Below are positions 32,252-39,746 of a stretch of 46,814 nt of DNA, one piece after another. Source of the DNA: CAMEGH01 sp964513905. Its GTDB lineage: Bacteria > Patescibacteriota > Saccharimonadia > Saccharimonadales > Saccharimonadaceae. The stretch is taken from positions 1-46,814 of the forward strand of contig CAZENS010000005.1 of NCBI GenBank assembly GCA_964513905.1, in the 5' to 3' direction. Made by a program: the position numbers and the translations under genes. A model generated the notes under the pieces. It saw only the letters and a program-made list of their open reading frames with translations, searched no databases and was not told where the DNA came from. The number at the start of each line of letters is the position of its first letter. The stretch's first letter is position 1.

Positions 32252-34390
32252 ATGAATCCACAGCAAGAACAACTCAAAAAACCACTTGAGCAATTTGGCC
32301 AAGACATTACCGCACTTGCCAAAGAAGGTAAGCTCGATCCCGTTATTGGTCGCGACGAAGAAATTCGCCGCACTATGCAGATTTTAAGTCGTCGCACCAA
32401 AAATAACCCTGTACTTATTGGTGAGCCTGGCGTGGGAAAAACTGCCATCGTAGAAGCGCTGGCACAACGAATTGTAAAAAATAATGTGCCCGATTCACTA
32501 AAAAACAAGCGACTGATTTCGCTTGAAATCTCCTCGCTCTTAGCAGGTGCAAGTTATCGTGGTCAATTTGAAGAAAGGTTGCAAGCCGTATTAAAAGAGG
32601 TAGACGAAGCGGCCGGTGAGATAATTTTATTTGTTGATGAAATTCACACAATGGTTGGTGCTGGTGGCGGCGAAGGTAGTATGGACGCAGGAAACATGCT
32701 TAAACCTGCACTCGCTCGAGGAAAACTTCATATGATCGGCGCTACAACGCTTTCCGAATACAGAAAATACGTTGAAAAAGACGCTGCACTAGAGCGACGT
32801 TTTCAACCAGTATACGTTGGCGAGCCAAGTTTTGATGACACGGTTGCCATTTTGCGTGGATTAAAAGAAAAATACGAAGTTCATCATGGCGTGAATATTA
32901 ATGATGACGCAATAATTGCAGCTGCTCGCCTATCAACTCGCTATTTACCTGATAGGTTTTTACCCGATAAGGCAGTCGACCTTTTAGATGAAGCAACTAG
33001 CTCGCTTAAAATGCAACTAGAGAGCGTTCCAATATCACTCGATAAACTCAACAATAAGCGACTACAGCTAGAAATTGAACAAGCAGCACTCAAAAAAGAT
33101 AAATCCAAGCAAGCAGCCGCCAGAAAAGATGAAATAAAAAACCAGATTCAAGATATTAGCCGCAAAGCAAAAGCAATCGACGATCGCTGGCAACATGAAA
33201 AAGAAATCCTTAAAACCGTAAACGAAGCTGCCGAAAGAATGGAGTCACTGCGTAGCCAGCTTGAAATCGCCGAACGTGACGCTGACCTTGCCGCTGCCAG
33301 TAAAATTAAGTATGGAGACATTCCAGAGTTTGAAAAAAAGCTCTCGGCAGCTCGCAAAGAATTGTCTGAAATACCAGCCAAAGACCGACTTCTTCGAGAA
33401 GAAGTAACCACAGATGATATCGCCTCGGTAGTTGCGCGATGGACTGGCATACCGGTTGAACGGCTCATTGAGAACGAAACAAGCAAGCTCTCTCGGCTTG
33501 AAGAAGCAATTGAGCAACGTGTCGTTGGACAAAACCGTGCAGTTAGTAGCATCGCAAGCGCCATCCGTCGATCGCGAGCTGGACTTGCAGATAGCAATAG
33601 GCCAATTGGCTCATTCTTGTTTTTGGGACCAACCGGCGTTGGAAAAACAGAGGTCGCTAAAAGCCTCTCGGAACAGCTATTTGATGATGAAACTGCCATG
33701 ATTCGTATTGACATGAGTGAATACATGGAACAACACGCTGTTTCACGCCTGATTGGATCTCCACCCGGCTACGTTGGTTACGATCAAGGAGGCCAGTTAA
33801 CCGAAGCCGTCCGCCGCCGACCCTATAGCGTGATACTTTTTGATGAAATCGAAAAAGCTCACCCAGATGTATTTAATGTATTTTTGCAGGTGCTTGACGA
33901 CGGTCGCCTTACGGACGGCCAGGGGCGCACAGTAGATTTTACAAATACAATTATTATTATGACCAGCAACGTCGGCAGCCAGTCTATTATGGATTTTGAC
34001 GGAGATGATTTCTCAAGCTTAGAAAATAATATACTAGATACGCTTCGCCAATATTTTCGCCCTGAATTCTTGAATCGAATCGATGATATCGTTATATTCG
34101 ATCGCATATCCGAACAGGCTATGTCGGCAATTGTTGACGTACAGCTTAATAAAGTTGCCACTCAAATTAAGGAAAATAAAGACGTCGTAATTACCTTTAG
34201 TCCTGCTATTAAGTCGATGCTTGCAAAAGACGGCTATGACCAAAGTTTTGGTGCACGCCCCCTTAAGCGACTTATCCAAAAACGTATTCTTGATCCACTT
34301 GCGCTGCAAATAATCGACGGAAAAATACAAGACGGCCAAACTATACGTGCCGATTTCACTGAATCATCTGTACATTTTGTCCAACAATAA
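32252..34390 (+). CDS. clpB: ClpB-type disaggregase lacking the N-terminal domain
   Basis: 712 residues with two AAA+ modules. The first has Walker A GEPGVGKT (57-64) and Walker B ILFVDEIHTM. A coiled-coil middle domain follows at roughly 265-390 (Lys/Glu-rich, ending before DDIASVVARWTGIPV). The second has Walker A GPTGVGKT (about 459-466) and Walker B VILFDEIEKAH. The middle domain and the lack of an IGF/LGF ClpP-binding loop favour ClpB over ClpC/ClpA. The about 150-residue N-terminal Clp_N domain is absent. AAGGAGG precedes the ATG. Heat-shock control by CIRCE is expected. Confidence 0.9.
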   Translation: MNPQQEQLKKPLEQFGQDITALAKEGKLDPVIGRDEEIRRTMQILSRRTKNNPVLIGEPGVGKTAIVEALAQRIVKNNVPDSLKNKRLISLEISSLLAGASYRGQFEERLQAVLKEVDEAAGEIILFVDEIHTMVGAGGGEGSMDAGNMLKPALARGKLHMIGATTLSEYRKYVEKDAALERRFQPVYVGEPSFDDTVAILRGLKEKYEVHHGVNINDDAIIAAARLSTRYLPDRFLPDKAVDLLDEATSSLKMQLESVPISLDKLNNKRLQLEIEQAALKKDKSKQAAARKDEIKNQIQDISRKAKAIDDRWQHEKEILKTVNEAAERMESLRSQLEIAERDADLAAASKIKYGDIPEFEKKLSAARKELSEIPAKDRLLREEVTTDDIASVVARWTGIPVERLIENETSKLSRLEEAIEQRVVGQNRAVSSIASAIRRSRAGLADSNRPIGSFLFLGPTGVGKTEVAKSLSEQLFDDETAMIRIDMSEYMEQHAVSRLIGSPPGYVGYDQGGQLTEAVRRRPYSVILFDEIEKAHPDVFNVFLQVLDDGRLTDGQGRTVDFTNTIIIMTSNVGSQSIMDFDGDDFSSLENNILDTLRQYFRPEFLNRIDDIVIFDRISEQAMSAIVDVQLNKVATQIKENKDVVITFSPAIKSMLAKDGYDQSFGARPLKRLIQKRILDPLALQIIDGKIQDGQTIRADFTESSVHFVQQ

Positions 34391-34417
34391 CTGCATATAA
34401 AAGCAGCTGACTAGTGA

Positions 34418-34423
34418 TATACT
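34418..34423 (+). promoter_or_regulatory. Extended -10 before the ThrE-type gene
   Basis: TGATATACT, 8 nt from the ATG, with no Shine-Dalgarno between; fits a leaderless message. Confidence 0.5.
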
Positions 34424-34431
34424 ATTTATAG

Positions 34432-35886
34432 ATGAATCTGCTTAATCTTATACAAACATCATTAAAAAAATCTATGCAGCTGCAACGCGAGGCAGAGTCT
34501 ATTAAGATTGAAAAGATCGGCGAAAACCTAACCCCAAATTTACGTGCACTGCGACTCACCATGGGAATTGCCGACAGACTACTGTCGATGGGTGCACCTG
34601 CAAGCGACGTTGTACACATGGCGCTTGGTATTACCAATACCTACTGCACACGCAAGGTTCATATTGATATTAGCTATACGCTTATTACAATTTCTCAAGA
34701 TAGAGGGGTTGATCGAGAGCCACTCACAATCATACGCACCATCGTCGCCCAAGATACAAATTACCAAACTATTCAGCAACTTCAAGAGCTTGCAAATCTT
34801 ATTCGTGCCAAAAAAATTACGCTTTCGGCTGCAGAAAAACGCTTTGATAGAATTATTACGCACCAAAAAACATACCCTTTGTGGGTTAAGCATCTTACAA
34901 GTGGCGGACTGAGCGCTGGTGTTAGTATTTTGTATAGTGGCTCTATTGCGATAATTGCGATTACCTTCTTGATTGGATTTATTATCAGCTGGGGTTTATA
35001 CCGGCTTCGAAAAATAGGTATGCCATCTTTCTTTGTGCAGGTTTCGGCGGCACTTTTTGCAACCCTCGTATCTGGAGGTCTATCATGGGCAGTTGCAAGT
35101 GGCTACCTTGATATTATTTCGTACATAAACCCAACACTTGTCATTATTAGCGGTATCGTTCTTTTGGTTGCTGGCATGATGATTGTTGGTGCACTACAGG
35201 ACGCAATTGACGAGTACTACATTACCGCAACTGCACGAATCCTAAAGGTTATTATGTTAACCGGCGGCATCGTCATGGGTGTTGCGATGGGACTGTATCT
35301 AACGAAGAAGTTTGGTATAAACTTTGCGACGACACCAGATAGTCTCCGGCTGAATACGACCACCTATCAGTATGTTGGTGCAGGAATTATTGCATCAATG
35401 TTTGCGTTGGGGAATAATTCGCACATTGCCGGCGTGTTGCTGGCAGGTATCATTGGTGTCGTGGGGTATTATTGTGCATTATTTGGTATTGAACTTGGCT
35501 TTGAGCAAATTCCATCGTATGGTGTAGCGGCGGCAATTATTGGCTTCTTGGCCACCATGATATCTCGTCTTTGGCGAGTTCCGAGCCTCGCAACAATTAG
35601 TGCAGGAATCATTCCACTCGTTCCAGGACTTTCACTTTATAACGGTCTTATGTCAGTTATTCAAAATCCGCCGGGCGACCCACTTTTTGACCAAGGACTC
35701 GCAGTACTGCTAAAAGCATTCTTGGTTGCATTAACGATTGCAGCCGGCGCGTCGTTTGGTAATATTGTTGGACGACCAATGCGTAGAAAACTGATTCAAA
35801 TACATAATAATCTTCCGTTCCATCGACTAGGCAGAACGCGTTCAAGAAGCAAGTCGGTGGCAAACACTCCTACCTTGCACCGCTAA
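34432..35886 (+). CDS. ThrE-family threonine/serine exporter
   Basis: 484 residues. The N-terminal cytoplasmic domain (about 1-150; RLLSMGAPASDVVHMALGI) is typical of the DUF1212/ThrE family. About ten membrane segments follow from residue 150 to 460, including a second block of the DUF3815 type (AAIIGFLATMISRLWRVPSLATISAGIIPLVPG). Family members export threonine and serine; substrate here is not proven. Both halves are fused in one chain, as in Corynebacterium ThrE. Its 3' end overlaps the convergent gene by 17 nt. Confidence 0.85.
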   Translation: MNLLNLIQTSLKKSMQLQREAESIKIEKIGENLTPNLRALRLTMGIADRLLSMGAPASDVVHMALGITNTYCTRKVHIDISYTLITISQDRGVDREPLTIIRTIVAQDTNYQTIQQLQELANLIRAKKITLSAAEKRFDRIITHQKTYPLWVKHLTSGGLSAGVSILYSGSIAIIAITFLIGFIISWGLYRLRKIGMPSFFVQVSAALFATLVSGGLSWAVASGYLDIISYINPTLVIISGIVLLVAGMMIVGALQDAIDEYYITATARILKVIMLTGGIVMGVAMGLYLTKKFGINFATTPDSLRLNTTTYQYVGAGIIASMFALGNNSHIAGVLLAGIIGVVGYYCALFGIELGFEQIPSYGVAAAIIGFLATMISRLWRVPSLATISAGIIPLVPGLSLYNGLMSVIQNPPGDPLFDQGLAVLLKAFLVALTIAAGASFGNIVGRPMRRKLIQIHNNLPFHRLGRTRSRSKSVANTPTLHR

Positions 35887-36295
35887 TCGCACGACTTAAC
35901 TCGTAGACAATTTTCTCTAGTGTGCTAACTTTTGGAGGTTGATTTTTTGACACAGCCGGAGTCCCTTGAATCACTGGCGACTGCTGTACACGACTCTTTG
36001 CTTCTTGTTGAGCAGCAACCTGCTTCGCTTCAACAGAAAGCCTGCGAATGCGCTCAGCCTTGCTGGTATTTTGAGTACTACCGCCGTGTATAGTTACAAT
36101 ATTTACCGAATCGTCCTCCAAGGCTCGACGAACTACTTTTTCATTCACGCGAGCCTTATTCTCACAGCCCGAAGCAGGCGTTCGAGTTGCGCACAGTTCA
36201 ATCAGCGGGCAACCAGCACAGCGTATCGCCGTACCCCCAACTAGCACAGCTCCGTTAGATTTATTTTCGTTGCTCGTTACTTTTTCATGTTTCAT
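35870..36295 (-). CDS. Small four-Cys protein in the nrdDG operon, possible Fe-S protein
   Basis: 141 residues, not recognised. The N-terminal part holds Cys26, Cys29, Cys35 and Cys44 in the pattern C-x2-C-P-x4-C-x8-C (RCAGCPLIELC...SGC), which could bind one Fe-S cluster or zinc. The remainder is Gln/Ala/Lys-rich and probably disordered, ending in a short amphipathic helix (STLEKIVYELSRAISGAR). The start overlaps the FNR-like stop (ATGA). It is the last gene of the nrdD operon, which suggests a redox or activation role by context only. Confidence 0.65.
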   Translation of the reverse strand: MKHEKVTSNENKSNGAVLVGGTAIRCAGCPLIELCATRTPASGCENKARVNEKVVRRALEDDSVNIVTIHGGSTQNTSKAERIRRLSVEAKQVAAQQEAKSRVQQSPVIQGTPAVSKNQPPKVSTLEKIVYELSRAISGAR

Positions 36296-36963
36296 TCAAA
36301 AAATACCTCTGTTGAAATTTTATTTGCAGAAACACCAGCGCTTTCAAGCTGGTTCCACATATTTCTTGTAAAATCTACCGAACCGCAAACCAAATAGTAC
36401 GGATCATCATACAAAGAAACATAGTCCGACACTTTTATGCGATTTGTCTTATATTGAGTTTTTTCGCGAGTGATGTGAACGTGTGACATAAATTGGCTCT
36501 TGGAGCGCTGCAATACACTTATTTCATCCATAAATGGCGTCTCTCCTAGCTTGGTTGAGCTGTAGACAAGCGCAGTATCTCGAGCTGGCTGATCGTATAA
36601 AGACTGCGTGATCACGCTCCAAATTGGGCTGATTCCCACGCCCGCAGCAAAACACACAATTGGGTTGCCTACTTCTGGATTAAAAAATCCATACGGCATT
36701 GAATGAGAGAACGTCTCCCCGACACGAAGGTTGCACAATCTCGATGAATACTCACCGACATTTTTTACCACTATACTTTGATACTTTTGATACGGTGCAC
36801 TGGCCAAACTATACGCCTTTCCTTCGCTGGTTTTTGTATCTTTAAAATAAACAGTAATATACTGACCAGCCGTAAAATCCCGAATATTGCTCATAAAGTC
36901 AATCTTAACGATATTTTCCCCGTACAATATTCTTTTAACCACCCGAGCCGTATGAATGTCCAT
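36292..36963 (-). CDS. FNR-like flavoprotein oxidoreductase
   Basis: 223 residues of the ferredoxin-NADP reductase superfamily. The FAD domain (1-98) has AGQYITVYF and KAYSLAS at 49-55, the RxYS-type site with Lys in place of Arg. The NAD(P) domain has AAGVGISPIWS (about 106-116), YLVCGSVDF and the C-terminal EVFFE. It moves electrons between NAD(P)H and a small redox partner. Its ATG overlaps the nrdG stop (TGATG) and its stop overlaps the next ATG, so it is tightly linked to class III ribonucleotide reductase activation. Confidence 0.82.
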   Translation of the reverse strand: MDIHTARVVKRILYGENIVKIDFMSNIRDFTAGQYITVYFKDTKTSEGKAYSLASAPYQKYQSIVVKNVGEYSSRLCNLRVGETFSHSMPYGFFNPEVGNPIVCFAAGVGISPIWSVITQSLYDQPARDTALVYSSTKLGETPFMDEISVLQRSKSQFMSHVHITREKTQYKTNRIKVSDYVSLYDDPYYLVCGSVDFTRNMWNQLESAGVSANKISTEVFFE

Positions 36964-37652
36964 CAGTGCACCACTACCCTAGTAACAAATTGTTCTAATA
37001 TACCTTTTGCTTGTGTCATTTCTTCGTCTGAAAACGTTTCTGCGTACGCCAGCGACGGAACGAGCGTTCGACCTGGTACAAATTTTTGCAATGCAAATCT
37101 ATCAGCGCCCGAAATTAGGCGGCCAATTTCCTTAATATCATCAAGATTAATTTGTCGTTTTAAAATTGTTGTTCGAAACTCGTGTTCAATCGATGCATCC
37201 AAAATTAAGGAAATACTCTTTTTTATTGAATCAAGATCAATTGGGCGCGCAGCTATTTGAGAATATTTCGACAGCGGACCCTTGATATCCATAGCAACAT
37301 AATCTACAAGCCGATCGTTAATTAAATCCTGTAACATGCCTGCATTGGTTCCGTTTGTATCAAGCTTCACCAAAAAACCCATCTGCTTAATGGCACGTAT
37401 AAAATCCGGTAAATCCTCGTGCATTGTTGGCTCGCCCCCACTGATTGCAATACCGTCAAGCTTTCCGGCTCTTGATCTAAAGAAGTCGAATAACGCATCG
37501 AGCGGTAGACTATCGCAGTAACGTTCTGGCAAAACAAGCTCTGGGTTGTGGCAATACCCGCACCTCATATTGCAACCGATTGTAAAAATTGCAGCGCAGG
37601 TATGACCCGGATAATCTATAAGCGATAGCTTTTGAATCCCTCCGATTTTCAT
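36963..37652 (-). CDS. nrdG: Anaerobic ribonucleotide reductase activating enzyme (radical SAM)
   Basis: 229 residues. The radical-SAM motif C-x3-C-x2-C is Cys27, Cys31 and Cys34 (GCNMRCGYCHNPEL), followed by SGGEPTMHEDL. The opening IGGIQKLSLIDYPGHT is typical of NrdG-type activases. It reductively cleaves S-adenosylmethionine to install the glycyl radical on NrdD. It lies 6 nt after nrdD and needs a low-potential electron donor, perhaps from the two downstream genes. Confidence 0.9.
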   Translation of the reverse strand: MKIGGIQKLSLIDYPGHTCAAIFTIGCNMRCGYCHNPELVLPERYCDSLPLDALFDFFRSRAGKLDGIAISGGEPTMHEDLPDFIRAIKQMGFLVKLDTNGTNAGMLQDLINDRLVDYVAMDIKGPLSKYSQIAARPIDLDSIKKSISLILDASIEHEFRTTILKRQINLDDIKEIGRLISGADRFALQKFVPGRTLVPSLAYAETFSDEEMTQAKGILEQFVTRVVVH

Positions 37653-37658
37653 GGCAAG

Positions 37659-39500
37659 TTACCGTACAGTAGAGACCTTTTTACTCGCTGATTCATAGGT
37701 TTTACGCATCGCAAACTCAGCTTTTTTGCCACGGTTCCACTGATCAACCGGACGCAAAAATCCGACCACACGAGAATATATCTCGCACGGGTCGCCACAC
37801 GTCGGACAAACTTCATGCTCGCCAGACAAATAGCCATGACTTACGCACACACTAAAGGTTGGACTGAATGTAAAATATGGCAACTTATAATTCGTGCAGA
37901 TTGTTTTTACCAGCGAACGTAGCGCTTTTGGATCAAACATACGCTCACCCAAGAAAAAGTGCACAACTGTTCCGCCAGTATATTTGGTCTGCAGCTCATC
38001 TTGTAAATCTAATAGCTCAAACAAATCATCGGTGTAATTTACAGGCAAATGCGTTGAGTTGGTATAAAACGGTGCCGGCACATCCTTGCCGATACCATTC
38101 GCAAAATGCGCAGTTTCTGGAAAATCCCTCTGGTCAATTTGCGCCAATCGATAGGTCGTTCCTTCTGCAGGAGTTGCCTCGAGGTTGTAGTTATTTCCCG
38201 TCTCAAGCTGAAACTCATGAAGCAGCTCTCGCATATAATCTAGCGTATCTTCGGCAAGTTGCTTGCCATCTTTCGTGCCAATATCCTTACCAATCAAATT
38301 AGCGCAGGCTTCATTCATACCCAGCAACCCAATTGTAGAAAAGTGATTTTTCCAGTATTCGTTAAACCGCTTTTTAATATCACGTAAATAATATTTTGTG
38401 TATGGATAGAGATTTTTATTAGTTAAGTCTTCTAAGATGTTACGTTTTGTCTCGAGGCTCTCTTTAGCGAGTAGCATACTTTTCTTTATCTCTGACTTGA
38501 ACTTCGCAACGGACGCATCACTTTTTAGCGCAAGCCTTGGTAAGTTAATTGTCACTACCCCAATCGACCCAGTCATAGGGTTAGAGCCAAATAGTCCACC
38601 ACCTCTGTAGGCAAGCTCACGGTTATCGATTCTTAATCGACAGCACATACTGCGCGCATCCTCAGGGCTCATGTCACTATTCACAAAGTTGCTAAAATAC
38701 GGAATACCGTATTTAGCGCTCGCCTCCCATAGGTTTTCGATGACTGGATTGTCCCAATCAAAATCTTCAGTAATATTATAGGTAGGAATCGGAAAGGTGA
38801 ATACACGCCCATCTGCGTCACCTTCACACAACACCTCAAGAAGCGCCTTATTGAACGTATTCATTTCTTCTTGATAATCACCGTAGTTGGTGTCCTGCAT
38901 TTCTCCGCCAATATACACCGGGTTGCCTGCCATATGCTTTGGCGGCTCAAGATCGAGTGTAATATTTGTGAATGGGGTCTGAAAACCGACACGTGTTGGC
39001 ACATTTACATTAAAAACAAACTCTTGTAGCGCCTGCTTGACTTCATCGTAGGTGAGCTTATCAGATCGGATAAACGGCGCAAGTAGCGTATCGAAGTTAC
39101 TAAATGCCTGTGCGCCGGCCGCCTCACCCTGAAGTGTGTAGAAAAAGTTCACCACTTGGCCAAGGACTGTGCGAAAATGCTTGGCTGGCTTTGACGCAAT
39201 TTTTCCTGGCACGCCCCTAAAGCCAACCTGTATAACATCGGATAGATCCCACCCAACACAATACACCGACAATAGATTGAGATCATGTATGTGCATATCT
39301 CCGCTCGTATGTGCAGCCGTAATCTCTGGCGTATAAATTTTATCAAGCCAGTACTGCTTAGTGATTTCAGACGAGATGTAATTATTTAACCCCTGAAGCG
39401 AATAGCCCATATTACTATTTTCATTCACTCTCCAGTCTAGTCGCTCTAGGTAATCATCAATCAAATTATTATTTTTATTTGTAGTTTTATTTTTTCCCAT
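37659..39500 (-). CDS. nrdD: Anaerobic (class III) ribonucleoside-triphosphate reductase
   Basis: 613 residues. It reduces ribonucleotides to deoxyribonucleotides without oxygen using a glycyl radical. The C-terminal radical site is VVGFLRPVDQWNRGKKAEF. Before it lies a Cys cluster for structural zinc (FSVC, CPTCGDPC). The body has GDMHIHDLNLL and QEFVFNVNVPTRVGFQTPFTN. The N-terminal ATP-cone of the larger enzymes appears absent, so dATP feedback through that domain is not expected. I chose the start at 39500 (AGGGGAT upstream). Two NrdR-like boxes sit at its promoter. Confidence 0.92.
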   Translation of the reverse strand: MGKNKTTNKNNNLIDDYLERLDWRVNENSNMGYSLQGLNNYISSEITKQYWLDKIYTPEITAAHTSGDMHIHDLNLLSVYCVGWDLSDVIQVGFRGVPGKIASKPAKHFRTVLGQVVNFFYTLQGEAAGAQAFSNFDTLLAPFIRSDKLTYDEVKQALQEFVFNVNVPTRVGFQTPFTNITLDLEPPKHMAGNPVYIGGEMQDTNYGDYQEEMNTFNKALLEVLCEGDADGRVFTFPIPTYNITEDFDWDNPVIENLWEASAKYGIPYFSNFVNSDMSPEDARSMCCRLRIDNRELAYRGGGLFGSNPMTGSIGVVTINLPRLALKSDASVAKFKSEIKKSMLLAKESLETKRNILEDLTNKNLYPYTKYYLRDIKKRFNEYWKNHFSTIGLLGMNEACANLIGKDIGTKDGKQLAEDTLDYMRELLHEFQLETGNNYNLEATPAEGTTYRLAQIDQRDFPETAHFANGIGKDVPAPFYTNSTHLPVNYTDDLFELLDLQDELQTKYTGGTVVHFFLGERMFDPKALRSLVKTICTNYKLPYFTFSPTFSVCVSHGYLSGEHEVCPTCGDPCEIYSRVVGFLRPVDQWNRGKKAEFAMRKTYESASKKVSTVR

Positions 39501-39624
39501 ATCCCCTACTTTACGCACACCTAACACGCCTTCGATTCCTTCGGAGGTGGTTGATTTGGTTTAATACTTTATTATTTTATCGACAGATCTTCGCGATTTG
39601 CCTTTTCGCACTATTTATGTCTAT

Positions 39625-39640
39625 ACACCATATCTAGCGC
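39625..39640 (-). promoter_or_regulatory. NrdR-like box 1
   Basis: Reads GCGCTAGATATGGTGT on the minus strand, 12 of 16 positions of the NrdR consensus. It lies just downstream of the nrdD -10. Confidence 0.7.
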
Positions 39641-39650
39641 TTATGCTTCT

Positions 39651-39679
39651 ATACTATCTCCATATATAGCGTATGTCAA
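39651..39679 (-). promoter_or_regulatory. nrdD promoter
   Basis: On the minus strand TTGACA (39674-39679), exactly 17 nt, TAGTAT (39651-39656). NrdR-like box 2 fills the spacer. Leader about 145 nt. Confidence 0.8.
39657..39672 (-). promoter_or_regulatory. NrdR-like box 2
   Basis: Reads ACGCTATATATGGAGA on the minus strand, 12 of 16 consensus positions, centred 32 nt (three helical turns) from box 1, the spacing known for NrdR box pairs. Confidence 0.7.
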
Positions 39680-39731
39680 GCCCAAGCATTCACCATAAAT
39701 AGACAGCAAATACCCGTAAATAATTCTGTGC

Positions 39732-39737
39732 TATAAT
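39732..39737 (+). promoter_or_regulatory. Extended -10 before the AspT/YidE-type gene
   Basis: TGCTATAAT, 9 nt before the ATG, no Shine-Dalgarno between. Confidence 0.55.
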
Positions 39738-39746
39738 AGTAGTAAT

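Noticed and set aside
33148..33726. 192-aa Ser/Arg-rich open frame antisense to clpB
   Set aside because: Reverse translation of the coiled-coil and second AAA+ module; no start signals.
32252..34390. ClpC/ClpA identity for the AAA+ protein
   Set aside because: It has a full coiled-coil middle domain and no ClpP-binding loop, which fits ClpB.
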